Of a stretch of 64,000 nucleotides of DNA, positions 17,349 to 26,025 are shown piece by piece (within the stretch, counting starts at the first letter, position 1; every line of letters starts with the position of its first letter). Both the position numbers and the translations under genes were made by a program. The notes beneath the pieces are model-generated. The model was not told the DNA's origin. It worked only from the letters and a program-made list of their open reading frames with translations, and made no database searches. Source of the DNA: Nanobdellota archaeon (lineage in GTDB: Archaea; Nanobdellota; Nanobdellia; Woesearchaeales; WJKV01); NCBI GenBank assembly GCA_023133595.1, contig JAGLWF010000002.1, forward strand, positions 62,001 to 126,000, written 5' to 3'.

Positions 17349-18788
17349 TTACCCGATCAACTTCTTCAATTCATCCACTATCCAGACCATTCCTTCTGTG
17401 TCCAGACAGCAGTATTTCAGCAGATGCTCCCTCAATCCTTTATCTGGCAATTTCTCTTTGATATGGCTGTTAAAGTATTGAACAGAAGCTTCTGCTCCGT
17501 TATTGATCTCTAGGTTATCATAGCCTTTGCCAGTGATTGCTGGGAGTACTTTCTTTATTGAATATCTGCCTTTTTGAGATGGACAGTAGTAGTAGAAGTT
17601 TTGGAATGGAAAGGCTAGATCAATAATTCTACCCAAAACATCTTGAATCCAAGCTTTATGTTTTGGAAAATCTTCAGCTAATTTTGTTAAAACCATAATT
17701 TCAAAGGATTTGTTGAAGACAATTACTGAACCAGTACCTTTAATCTCATTCTTTAATTGTTCTAGTAGTTTTATACGAGGATCTTCACTACCATCTGCAA
17801 GATATTCAAAATGTTCTAATTTTCCATCTTCATGCTGGATATGTAAAGAATATTGAAATGGAATCTTCTGATATGGTCTTGATTTATCATAAATAGGTAC
17901 AGCAGTATCAAAAGTTTCAAAATCAAAGTGATAGAGAGGATATTGTAAAGTATTCATAAAATCCTTAATCTTTTCTTTAGACATTACTATTTGACACTTT
18001 AAGACAGCATTTCTAATGACTTCATCTTTAGGTTTTAATTCTGTTTCTTTAGGAATATCCTTAATATCAATGATTCCCTGATGAAAGAAGGTCCAATACT
18101 GCCTCCAGTTAGTAAGATGCAGAACATTATTTGTTGGGAGTGTTCCCCAACAATGTTCTTTTAGTGAGCATGGATAAGGTTTGTTACAATTTGCAGAGAT
18201 TTTCATAGGAGGTTCATCTTCCGCTTTTATGATTTCTAGATATTTATTAGCATTTTCTTCAATATTAGGAACTAATGCCACTTGTTCAGTAACATCTTCT
18301 TTTGTGATTAATTCTTTAGGATTAATTTGTTCTTTTTTTATATAGTCTTTGTTTAGAAATAAAACAAAACATTTGTTTATTTTTAGACCTGCTTTTTCCA
18401 GAACGTATTTCTGAAAAGCTAAATCCGGGAAATGTTGAGGTTTGACTTTAGTTGTAGATTTGATCTCGTAAAGATTCCAACCGTCTTTGTCTGGTTCAAA
18501 AACATCCGCTCTTATGAATAAATCTTGGAATTGAACTCCTGCTTCAAAAATAGTCTTCTTTTGTTTTATGGCTTCTTTAGTCTTATTGATGTTTTCAATT
18601 CCTCTTAGATTGGATAAGTTTACTGCGTTAGGGAATAGATGGTAGACATAGACCTCAAAATCATGCCCCTGATTGAATTTATGCTGATCTGACAAGGACG
18701 GTTTTGGCAGTAGGTGCTTATTTGCACACCATAACAACCTCTGGCACTGCTGTCCTTTCATGTAGTTGGATTTGGTTAGTTGGTTCAT
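17349..18788 (-). CDS. DUF2779 nuclease (RecB-like plus RNase H-like)
   Basis: About 479 residues. The N-terminal YMKGQQCQRLLW...NQGHDFE and a later ADVFEPD...LYEIKSTTKVK (D and E-x-K) form a PD-(D/E)XK, Cas4/RecB-like module with a downstream Cys cluster (CNKPYPCSLKEHCWG). The C-terminal half begins FDFETFDTAVP and ends CCLDTEGMVWI, a DnaQ/RNase H-like exonuclease pattern. This pairing is the DUF2779 family. I choose the ATG at 18788, since a broken paralogue at 37725 begins identically there; a TTG at 18800 is also in frame. It is the last gene of the restriction-HEPN operon, about 15 bases behind the membrane protein gene. Confidence 0.85.
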   Translation of the reverse strand: MNQLTKSNYMKGQQCQRLLWCANKHLLPKPSLSDQHKFNQGHDFEVYVYHLFPNAVNLSNLRGIENINKTKEAIKQKKTIFEAGVQFQDLFIRADVFEPDKDGWNLYEIKSTTKVKPQHFPDLAFQKYVLEKAGLKINKCFVLFLNKDYIKKEQINPKELITKEDVTEQVALVPNIEENANKYLEIIKAEDEPPMKISANCNKPYPCSLKEHCWGTLPTNNVLHLTNWRQYWTFFHQGIIDIKDIPKETELKPKDEVIRNAVLKCQIVMSKEKIKDFMNTLQYPLYHFDFETFDTAVPIYDKSRPYQKIPFQYSLHIQHEDGKLEHFEYLADGSEDPRIKLLEQLKNEIKGTGSVIVFNKSFEIMVLTKLAEDFPKHKAWIQDVLGRIIDLAFPFQNFYYYCPSQKGRYSIKKVLPAITGKGYDNLEINNGAEASVQYFNSHIKEKLPDKGLREHLLKYCCLDTEGMVWIVDELKKLIG

Positions 18789-18802
18789 TTTAGTTAACAA
18801 TT

Positions 18803-19255
18803 TCAGGTATTAATAATGATGGACATATTTCTCATTATAATTGTCCCAAGTAACATCATCGTAGATACGATTAACATTATTATTGTTGTTATTTCTATTC
18901 TTTTTGATGAATTTAACATTTTTTTAGATATTATTTTTGATTCGTGAGTAAATATTCTATTATTTAATTCTTTTATTGATTCAATGAGTGAAGCACGCAC
19001 AATATTAACTTGTTGCCAAAAAATAAAATTCAGTCTCATATAACCATTAGGAGCTGCTTCTGCACAGTCTATTGCAAAACGGTGATATTGAGTATCAAAT
19101 GTACGTAACTGATTCTGAAAACATATTAGCTGCTTCTTGCTTTTTTGGATATCTTTTTCCACATACGGTATTTGGGTATATATTTCGGTCATTAACTGAT
19201 TTCCTTTTCTAACTAAGTCTTCTTTGATTTTTCTCATATCAAATTGTTCTGTCAT
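18803..19255 (-). CDS. Coiled-coil protein with C-terminal membrane anchor
   Basis: A 150-residue protein. Residues 1-115 are helical and coiled-coil-like. A strong hydrophobic segment (about 121-140, IEITTIIMLIVSTMMLLG) anchors it. Its ATG overlaps the stop of the HEPN-like gene at 19252 by four bases, so the two are translationally coupled and likely form one functional unit. No family was recognised. Confidence 0.6.
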   Translation of the reverse strand: MTEQFDMRKIKEDLVRKGNQLMTEIYTQIPYVEKDIQKSKKQLICFQNQLRTFDTQYHRFAIDCAEAAPNGYMRLNFIFWQQVNIVRASLIESIKELNNRIFTHESKIISKKMLNSSKRIEITTIIMLIVSTMMLLGTIIMRNMSIIINT

Positions 19256-19764
19256 TTTTTATTAAACGTTATTTTTAGTTGAATTTTTTCTAATTTACTC
19301 AAGAGATTAATTCCTTTTTCTATTCCTTTTTTAACTTCTTTTTTGGTCACAAATATTTCCGGTTCGTAATAAGTCAAATTATGTGCTATTTGATTTCTCA
19401 AACCTTTTAAATTATTCAAATCCGTATAAATATGTTTTCCAATTAAATCAGTAGAATAGGAAATAAATATAATTGTAGCAAATCTATCTACTTTTTCTGA
19501 AAATATTTCCCACAACCTTTTGAAGTCCCTTTTTTGAGGGTTTTTTTTATGAATCTTTTTCCAATCAACATGAAATTTATTATGAAAATTGGCTTGAAGT
19601 TGGTATTGTAACCGTATTATAATTGAAAAAAACGCTTCAAGTAATTTATCCTCAGATGATAATCTTTGAATTTCTTTAACGTCTTTAACTCCAATCCTCC
19701 CATCTCCATTTTTGATTAATTTAAGCATTTTTGCTCTTGTAGCAGTTTTCTTTTTTAACCTCAT
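19252..19764 (-). CDS. HEPN-like protein (RNQIAH motif)
   Basis: A 170-residue helical protein. LKGLRNQIAHNLTYYEP (R123, H128) fits the RX4H motif of HEPN ribonucleases, and the helix after it (KKGIEKGINLLSKLEKI) is in the usual place. The N-terminus is basic. It sits in the type I restriction operon between another HEPN-like gene and a membrane protein gene with which it overlaps by four bases. Its likely role is RNA cleavage on infection or a structural HEPN role; this is an inference. Confidence 0.6.
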   Translation of the reverse strand: MRLKKKTATRAKMLKLIKNGDGRIGVKDVKEIQRLSSEDKLLEAFFSIIIRLQYQLQANFHNKFHVDWKKIHKKNPQKRDFKRLWEIFSEKVDRFATIIFISYSTDLIGKHIYTDLNNLKGLRNQIAHNLTYYEPEIFVTKKEVKKGIEKGINLLSKLEKIQLKITFNKK

Positions 19765-19796
19765 CTTGAATCAATTCATAAATGTTTTAAATCTCT

Positions 19797-20423
19797 TTAT
19801 CTTATTCTCGATCCGTCTTGATTAATTTTTATAAAATGTTTTGCGCCATCTTTTTCTTCAAATAACTTACAGATCACACTTATTAGCAGATTAATCATAT
19901 CCAATGAGTCTTTTTCTGGATTTAAGATTTTTGTAGGGTGGATATATTGGTTCCTTTTTATCCTTATTTGATCTAACTTACCGTAAGGTTCAGGGTCTAA
20001 TATGCCTACTTTTTCTAAAAGCTTCAATCTATTCTCTTGAGTTTTAAGCATAAATCCTTGTTTGCGTCTATTATCTAATAATTGTCCATTGATTGCGATT
20101 TCTGATGTCTTTAATAGTTCAAATGTAACTTGTTCACCTATCAATCCGCACAAAGTAATTACTGATAAGTCAAATCCATTTACATAACATGAAATACACT
20201 CTTTAAATTTATCCATGAAATCTACCGGGATTTTAATAAAGTTTACCGCTTTTAATTTTATCATTCTATTAACTATAAAATCAGCACTTTTAGAATATTC
20301 TGTTACCAAATGCTTTTGAACTTCTAATTTTATCTTTTCCTTTGCTTTTTGATTTTCTCCATCTTTTAGTTGTCTTAACAAATTAGATACATAATTAAAA
20401 TAGATAGATTTTTTTTCAGTCAT
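19797..20423 (-). CDS. HEPN-like protein (RNQYIH motif)
   Basis: A 208-residue helical protein. IRIKRNQYIHPTK (R157, H162) matches the HEPN RX4H motif with the frequent following Pro. Its ATG overlaps the stop of the 26-codon gene by four bases, which ties it into the hsdRMS operon. It differs in sequence from the second HEPN-like protein but has the same domain pattern. Together they could be a toxic arm activated when the restriction arm fails. The exact subfamily is unknown. Confidence 0.6.
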   Translation of the reverse strand: MTEKKSIYFNYVSNLLRQLKDGENQKAKEKIKLEVQKHLVTEYSKSADFIVNRMIKLKAVNFIKIPVDFMDKFKECISCYVNGFDLSVITLCGLIGEQVTFELLKTSEIAINGQLLDNRRKQGFMLKTQENRLKLLEKVGILDPEPYGKLDQIRIKRNQYIHPTKILNPEKDSLDMINLLISVICKLFEEKDGAKHFIKINQDGSRIR

Positions 20424-20500
20424 TCTAAACTATCCTCAACAATCTTTATCTCTTCTTTAGTCAAACCATATAATTTGTAAACCATCTGATTGATTTCCAT
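20420..20500 (-). CDS. 26-residue peptide gene within the restriction operon
   Basis: A minus-strand ORF of 26 codons starts directly after the hsdS stop and ends overlapping the next ATG by four bases. Its peptide contains QMVYKLYGLTKEEIKIVE, a segment well known as the C-terminal tail of large methyltransferase-type restriction proteins. Here it is separate and precisely fitted between two genes. A start-less copy of the same tail sits at 12678-12740. It may be a real coupled micropeptide or a remnant that preserved operon coupling. Confidence 0.45.
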   Translation of the reverse strand: MEINQMVYKLYGLTKEEIKIVEDSLE

Positions 20501-21823
20501 TTAGGCTTCCACCTCAAATGCTTCTCTCAACACAGAGTTCATCAACGCTTCAGAGTCCTTTTGGTTAGATTTAACCTGGGATTCTAATTGATCACATAGT
20601 TGCATTAACTGGTCAATCTTCTCAACAATTCTTATTTGTTCTTTTAATGGTGGAATTGGAATCAAAGTATTCGATACAATCGATTGGTTAATTTTTGGCA
20701 TTGTTCCAGACGTTCCTGAAGCTTTTTTCATAAAAGACTCACGAACGCTTTTCTCACTTAATACAGCAACAAGATATGAACTTTCAACAAATATAGGCTG
20801 AACTTTAATCATCAAATCCGGATAAATGAATTCAGAATCATTCCCATTAAATATTGCGGTAGTACCCACCAATTCTCTTGAATTGCTTCTTTGAATTAAA
20901 ATATCTCCTTTTTTTAACCATAAATAAGACTCGGACTCTATATGTATATCCACATATTTATAATGTGTGGGAATGAAAAATCCTGAAGATGTTGCAGACA
21001 AAGTTAGATTTTTAACGTTTGTTTTGTAATCAACAGATTTAGGAGAATAACCATTTCTTGGACGATCCACTATTATTTCAGATAACCTTGACCATACCCA
21101 GTTATTAGGTAATTCAAACGGAAACTTATCTTCTGAAAGTGGAGAGAGGATTTTTTCTTTTCTGATTTTATTATCTTTAATCAACCTTCTTTGCTCTGTT
21201 TTTATTTTTTCTAACAATACCATAGCAGGCTCATCATTAGGATCTTGAGGAACAAGCTTTCCTTGAACAGCCTCTGATAGAATTGCTTGGCGGAGTTTGC
21301 TTAATAACTTATCATTCTCATATTGAATGTATATAGTTTCGTTTATCTCATCACTAACTGAATTTAGTCTGTTCCTAATCTCAATTTGTATATCCAAATC
21401 AGGCAGATCAATTTCTAATGGCAGAAACTTTTTTGGTTTGAGTTCAGTCTTTATGCCTCCTTTTATTTGACTATTGATTGCTGACTTGAATGCTTCACTC
21501 TTCAGAAACCACTTGAAGTATTCAACATCTATCTTCTCTTTATCAAATTCATATGAGGAATAATGTATTGTTGCAAGTACATCCTCATCACCTTGATATA
21601 CTGCAACAGCTCCTTTCTCTACATTAATACCTGATATAACAAGATCTCCTTTCTTTACAAGAATCATCCCTGTACGAGTTGGTTTATTTCCATTCAGGTG
21701 TATTTTTCCAGAGAAATTAATCTTTTCAAGTCTCTGTAATCCTAATTCATTAGCTTGATCTGGTTTAATCCTATCTGGTCTTTCTTTCAGAAATGAGCTA
21801 ATCTTTACTCTGTTCCAAACCAT
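20501..21823 (-). CDS. hsdS: Type I restriction system specificity subunit HsdS
   Basis: A 440-residue DNA-recognition subunit with two target-recognition domains separated by helical conserved regions. The first repeat ends near IQIEIRNRLNSV...LSKLRQAILSEAVQGKLVPQ (split around residue 150-215), and the second ends with PPLKEQIRIVEKIDQLM and a coiled coil. It starts at the base after the hsdM stop. The target sequence cannot be predicted. It guides HsdM and HsdR to DNA. Confidence 0.94.
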   Translation of the reverse strand: MVWNRVKISSFLKERPDRIKPDQANELGLQRLEKINFSGKIHLNGNKPTRTGMILVKKGDLVISGINVEKGAVAVYQGDEDVLATIHYSSYEFDKEKIDVEYFKWFLKSEAFKSAINSQIKGGIKTELKPKKFLPLEIDLPDLDIQIEIRNRLNSVSDEINETIYIQYENDKLLSKLRQAILSEAVQGKLVPQDPNDEPAMVLLEKIKTEQRRLIKDNKIRKEKILSPLSEDKFPFELPNNWVWSRLSEIIVDRPRNGYSPKSVDYKTNVKNLTLSATSSGFFIPTHYKYVDIHIESESYLWLKKGDILIQRSNSRELVGTTAIFNGNDSEFIYPDLMIKVQPIFVESSYLVAVLSEKSVRESFMKKASGTSGTMPKINQSIVSNTLIPIPPLKEQIRIVEKIDQLMQLCDQLESQVKSNQKDSEALMNSVLREAFEVEA

Positions 21824-23251
21824 TTAAAATCCCTCTTTGATTTTCTTCAATAGTTCTTTAGTTCTATCAAGATTAGTCGATATTTTATTCATCAATTCAT
21901 CTTTACTCATATGTTCTGTTTCGTCAATATTGTTTGGATTGTTAATATCTAAATTATAGTTTCTCTTCTTGATGTCCCCCGCATAAACTTTCCAGCAGTA
22001 AGGTTTGAATTCTTCATTGTCTCGGTCATTCCACCATTTCTTCTCAAGATCAAATTCCTGAATCCTCATTGGCTTTGTTTTACCATATGATTTATATCCT
22101 TCAGGGAGGGGATGTTCAAAATACCAAATTTCTTCAGTTGGTTTTCCCTTTTCAAAAAATAATAAATTTGTTCTGATTGAGGTATATGGATTGAATACAC
22201 CTTTAGGCAATCTAATAATAGTATGCAGATTAAACTCTTCAAGTAACTTCTCTTTAATTCTTGTTTTTACGCCTTCACCAAACAAGAATCCATCTGGCAA
22301 AACTATTCCGCACCTTCCATCGCTACGAAGAAGTCGCATAATTAGCACTAAAAATAGATCAGCTGTTTCTCTTGTTCTTAATGATGCAGGAAAGTTTGTT
22401 TCAATTCCTACTTCTTCAGCCCCTCCAAAAGGAGGATTTGTCACCACAATATCTACTTTGTCTCCAGGCCCGAGATCTCGAATCGGTCTTGCAAGAGAGT
22501 TATCATGTTTGATATTGGGAATCTCAACATCATGTAGAATCAAATTAGTTGTTGCAAGCAGGTGAGGTAATGGTTTCTTTTCAACTCCCCTAATGCATTC
22601 TTGTAATTTAGATCTTTCATCTACTGTTTTTACAACCTTTTTTAGATTCTCGAGCGCGGAGATGAGAAATCCACCCGTACCACATGCTGGGTCAAGAACA
22701 ATCTCACCAAGTTTTGGATTGATCATATCAACAATAAATTGTGTGACTGCTCTAGGAGTGTAGTATTCTCCTGCGTTTCCTGCACTTTGTAGATCTCTAA
22801 GAATCTGTTCATAAATATCATTGAACATGTGTCTGTCTTTTGTTGTGTGAAAGTCAATTTCATTGAGCTTAGTGATTACTTGTCTGATTAACGCACCATG
22901 TTTCATATAGTTGTGTGTATCAATGAATAATTCTTTTACAAGGATTGCTCTTTTATTGTTAGAATTTGATTCTAGATTTTTTAATTGAGGGAAGAGTTTA
23001 TTGTTGATGAACTCAAGTAGCTCCTCTCCTGTGATTCCTTCTTCATCAGCCGCCCAGTTTCTCCAACGCAACTCTTCAGGGATTGGTGATTTATACGTAT
23101 CATTTTCTAACTCCCATTCTTCTTCTTTTGCATCAAAAACTTTGAGAAAGATCATCCATACTAATTGTGAAATTCTTTGTGCATCTCCATCTACACCTGC
23201 ATCTTTTCGCATTATGTCCTGTATTGATTTTATGATTATAGAGATATTCAT
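21824..23251 (-). CDS. hsdM: Type I restriction system methyltransferase HsdM
   Basis: A 475-residue N6-adenine DNA methyltransferase subunit. The helical N-terminal domain is recognised from RISQLVWMIFLKVFDAKEEE. The SAM-binding motif DPACGTGGFLISALE is at about residue 190, and the catalytic NPPFGG is near residue 275. It abuts hsdS downstream, with two bases separating it from hsdR upstream. It modifies host DNA at the site chosen by HsdS. Confidence 0.96.
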   Translation of the reverse strand: MNISIIIKSIQDIMRKDAGVDGDAQRISQLVWMIFLKVFDAKEEEWELENDTYKSPIPEELRWRNWAADEEGITGEELLEFINNKLFPQLKNLESNSNNKRAILVKELFIDTHNYMKHGALIRQVITKLNEIDFHTTKDRHMFNDIYEQILRDLQSAGNAGEYYTPRAVTQFIVDMINPKLGEIVLDPACGTGGFLISALENLKKVVKTVDERSKLQECIRGVEKKPLPHLLATTNLILHDVEIPNIKHDNSLARPIRDLGPGDKVDIVVTNPPFGGAEEVGIETNFPASLRTRETADLFLVLIMRLLRSDGRCGIVLPDGFLFGEGVKTRIKEKLLEEFNLHTIIRLPKGVFNPYTSIRTNLLFFEKGKPTEEIWYFEHPLPEGYKSYGKTKPMRIQEFDLEKKWWNDRDNEEFKPYCWKVYAGDIKKRNYNLDINNPNNIDETEHMSKDELMNKISTNLDRTKELLKKIKEGF

Positions 23252-23253
23252 AT

Positions 23254-25599
23254 TTAAACCTCGGAGTATAATTGTGATTCTAATTCTTTAATTGCATTTA
23301 GATAGCCTGTTTTTCCACCAAACATGTTTACTATCTCAAATGGTGTTCCAAATTCTCTCAACGGATTAACTTTCAAAACATTCAGACTTTCAAGATCTGG
23401 AATGCCTTCATCAGCATATTTATCAAGTAATGCTTCGATAACAGCCTTTGCCTTCTCACCATACTTTGTGAAGTAATTTCGTTTTTTGACATTCTTTGCT
23501 CTCTCCTGTCTTGTGAGAGGTTTCTTGTCAAATGCAACATGACAGATCAGATCAAATGCATCATAGTCTTTTCCAACTTCATTCCTAAGTTCATCAAGAA
23601 GTACTCCTTGTTCCTCTAATTTCTCAATTATAATAGATTTCTTTTCCGAAGTATTCCACTCTTTCAAGAATTTCTTTATTGTTTTGTATTCTTGAGTTAA
23701 TGTATTTTTAGTATAATCCTGCAATGATTCTGTAACTAATTTTCCATCTTTATCATAGAATAAAATTCTTTGATTAATTACTTTCACAGGAACTCCTTTT
23801 ACATAATACTTCCTTGGCTTTTCAGTAGTGTCTTTGATGAAGACTTGTTCTTGCTTAGTTAATCCAAACTTATTTTCATCTTCCTTGATAGCTTGCTCAA
23901 TAATTATTTCAGTATCAAGAGGAGGCTCATAGATCTGTACTGGCTCCCCATCAAAGTCTGGATCTGCAAAAAGATCAGTCACTTGCCTAAAATCCATAAT
24001 TGTGAAATAATATTTGCCATAATCCTCTCTAATTCTGGTACCTCGACCTATAATCTGTTTAAATTCTGTCATAGACTGAATGTTAGAATCAAGAACAATT
24101 AACTTACATGTTTGAGCATCTATACCTGTGTTCATTAATTTTGATGTAGTTGCAATTACAGGATATTTTGATGCTGGATCAATAAAACTATCAAGTTCTT
24201 TTTTTCCAAGTTCATCATCACCAGTTATCTTCAATATATATTTTGAATTTTTCTTTACAAGATCAGCATTCTCGTTTCGTAGCGCCATCCTCATTCGTTC
24301 AGCATGATCGATATCCACACAAAATACTATTGTTTTCGCAAACCTATCTCCTGAATTTTTCAATAACTCTGATATTTTCTTTGCAACAAGTTGCGTTCTT
24401 TCATCGATTACTAAATTTCTATCGAAGTCTTTGGAGTTATATATCCTATCTTCTACCTCATAGCCATATTTATCTTTCTGTCCCTTTTTTGGTCTCCATC
24501 CCTCGACATCCCTGTCAATAGAAATCTTCACAACCTTGTAGGGTGCTAAAAATCCATCTTCAATACCTTGTTTTAATGAATAGGTATAGATTGGCTCTCC
24601 AAAGTAATCAATATTAGAGACTTCTTTAGTTTCTTTAGGTGTTGCAGTTAAACCTATATGTGTTGCTGATTTGAAGTAGTCAATGATTTCTCTCCATGCA
24701 GAATCTATTCTTGCACTTCCTCTATGACACTCATCAATTACAACCAAATCAAAGAAGTCTTTAGAGAATTGTTTATAGATATTCTTCCAGTCTTCACTGC
24801 CTGTCAACCCTTGATAAAGAGCCATATAAATTTCATATGATTTGTCTACATTTCTGTTTCTTACCTTGGTTATTGCTCCTCTGAATATTTTGAAATCATT
24901 ATTTATGGTTTGATCAATTAGAATATTTCTGTCTGCCAAAAAGAGTATTCTTTTCTTTGTTTTAGATTTCCATAGTTTGTATATGATTTGAGATGCAACA
25001 TAAGTTTTTCCTGTACCTGTTGCCATAACTAATAGAACACGATCTTGCCCTTTTGCAACTTTCTCAACTGTTCTATTTATTGCAATTTCCTGATAATAAC
25101 GTGGAGTCTTTCCTGCCTGTGACGTATGGTAATTATGAGTTATTATTTTTTCATGCTTTTCTTCAATGCCTTTCCATTTCTTGTATCTATCCCATAGTTC
25201 TTTAGGTGTTGGGAATTCATCAAGAGTTAATTCTCTTTCAATCAGATCAGACTTTCCTGTTCTATCGTGTTCAATGAAGCCATCTCCATTTGAACTATAT
25301 ACAAAAGGGATATCAAGAATCCCGCCATATTGGATTCCTTGTTGAAGACCTGCCCCTATAGTATGTCTGTTATCTTTGGCTTCAATTATTGCAATAGGCA
25401 AGTTTGGTTTGAAATAAATAATATAATCTGCTCTTTTTTTCTCTCCTCTGATAATTTTTTTTCCTCTAACAATGATCTTTCCATCAGTAAATGTTTTTTC
25501 TTCACGTATCTGCTTATCTTTATCCCAGCCAGACTTTAAAACAGCAGGTGTGATATACTTTGTACAGATATCCCTTTCAGAAAGATCTTTCTTATTCAT
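23254..25599 (-). CDS. hsdR: Type I restriction system endonuclease/translocase HsdR
   Basis: About 781 residues. The N-terminal nuclease domain is marked by RADYIIYFKPNLPIAIIEAK (D...E-x-K). The helicase core has ATGTGKT (Walker A), IDECHRG (DExH), GLTATPKE and a C-terminal IIGRGTRIRED arginine-finger motif. A C-terminal helical coupling region resembles the EcoEI class. I take the ATG at 25599, which follows GAGGGAG; an in-frame TTG at 25614 is less likely. It overlaps the small regulator gene by eight bases. Confidence 0.95.
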   Translation of the reverse strand: MNKKDLSERDICTKYITPAVLKSGWDKDKQIREEKTFTDGKIIVRGKKIIRGEKKRADYIIYFKPNLPIAIIEAKDNRHTIGAGLQQGIQYGGILDIPFVYSSNGDGFIEHDRTGKSDLIERELTLDEFPTPKELWDRYKKWKGIEEKHEKIITHNYHTSQAGKTPRYYQEIAINRTVEKVAKGQDRVLLVMATGTGKTYVASQIIYKLWKSKTKKRILFLADRNILIDQTINNDFKIFRGAITKVRNRNVDKSYEIYMALYQGLTGSEDWKNIYKQFSKDFFDLVVIDECHRGSARIDSAWREIIDYFKSATHIGLTATPKETKEVSNIDYFGEPIYTYSLKQGIEDGFLAPYKVVKISIDRDVEGWRPKKGQKDKYGYEVEDRIYNSKDFDRNLVIDERTQLVAKKISELLKNSGDRFAKTIVFCVDIDHAERMRMALRNENADLVKKNSKYILKITGDDELGKKELDSFIDPASKYPVIATTSKLMNTGIDAQTCKLIVLDSNIQSMTEFKQIIGRGTRIREDYGKYYFTIMDFRQVTDLFADPDFDGEPVQIYEPPLDTEIIIEQAIKEDENKFGLTKQEQVFIKDTTEKPRKYYVKGVPVKVINQRILFYDKDGKLVTESLQDYTKNTLTQEYKTIKKFLKEWNTSEKKSIIIEKLEEQGVLLDELRNEVGKDYDAFDLICHVAFDKKPLTRQERAKNVKKRNYFTKYGEKAKAVIEALLDKYADEGIPDLESLNVLKVNPLREFGTPFEIVNMFGGKTGYLNAIKELESQLYSEV

Positions 25600-25735
25600 T
25601 ATTCTCTCCCTCAAAATGACCTTCCATTAATTTCTCGAATTGTCTTGAGACTATCCAACCTTCCCTTTTACAAAGCTCTCTATATTTATCATATAATTTA
25701 GAATTTACTTTCAAAGTTATGTTTTTTGAATCCAT
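25592..25735 (-). CDS. Ribbon-helix-helix regulator at the head of the restriction operon
   Basis: A 47-residue protein. A beta strand NITLKVNSKLYDKY is followed by helices with CKREGWIVSRQFEKLME, the ribbon-helix-helix (CopG/Arc) pattern. A GAGGGGG ribosome site (25739-25745) precedes the ATG. It overlaps the hsdR start by eight bases and is the first gene of the operon, so it probably represses its own promoter. Confidence 0.72.
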   Translation of the reverse strand: MDSKNITLKVNSKLYDKYRELCKREGWIVSRQFEKLMEGHFEGENNE

Positions 25736-25763
25736 ATTCCCCCTCACAACAATAAATATTCGC

Positions 25764-25780
25764 ACATATATATAAATGTT
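25764..25780 (-). promoter_or_regulatory. TATA region of the restriction operon
   Basis: On the minus strand the stretch reads AACATTTATATATATGTG, a strong TATA-like box about 30-40 bases before the regulator ATG at 25735. It is the only obvious promoter upstream of the nine-gene minus-strand operon. Confidence 0.55.
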
Positions 25781-25816
25781 GCGCTCTGGTGTGTTTTCTC
25801 GGTCATTGTTCTTGAA

Positions 25817-25834
25817 GGCTCACTTCGTTCGCAG
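25817..25834 (+). repeat. Cassette-boundary site 3 (CTCACTTCGTTCGCAG)
   Basis: An exact core preceded by GG and followed by GATAAGAAATCAAAGCCCA, the same extension as site 2. It leads directly into the second copy of the core gene 3' end. Confidence 0.82.
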
Positions 25835-25851
25835 GATAAGAAATCAAAGCC

Positions 25852-25938
25852 CAGTTAGATGATGTGAAAAGCGGAGCCACAGGAAGTGCATGGCTGATCT
25901 ATAATATTTTCAAGAAGTCTCATAGGATGATTGCTTGA
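25852..25938 (+). pseudogene. Duplicated 3' end of the 540-residue gene (29 codons with stop)
   Basis: The 87 bases translate to QLDDVKSGATGSAWLIYNIF then KKSHRMIA and stop. This differs from the intact C-terminus at 10290-10376 by three residues only, while about 15 of 87 bases differ, mostly at silent positions. Such silent divergence means the copy came from a diverged, once-functional relative rather than from a recent duplication in place. It has no start codon and begins at the end of boundary site 3. Confidence 0.85.
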
Positions 25939-25970
25939 GTTTTCTGTCGACAGAAGAGCTATTTCAAAAC

Positions 25971-26025
25971 GAAAAACTTATATTCTAGAGTATATACTTT
26001 ACTTTGTGGGGGTAGGAAAACTAAG
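25971..26025 (+). promoter_or_regulatory. Duplicated promoter region, copy 2
   Basis: Nearly identical to 10380-10433, including ACTTATATTCTAGAGTATAT and a G-rich run before the ATG of the next gene. ACTTATATT at 25977-25985 is the TATA-like box. It shows that the duplicated unit covers both the gene end and the promoter after it. Confidence 0.6.
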
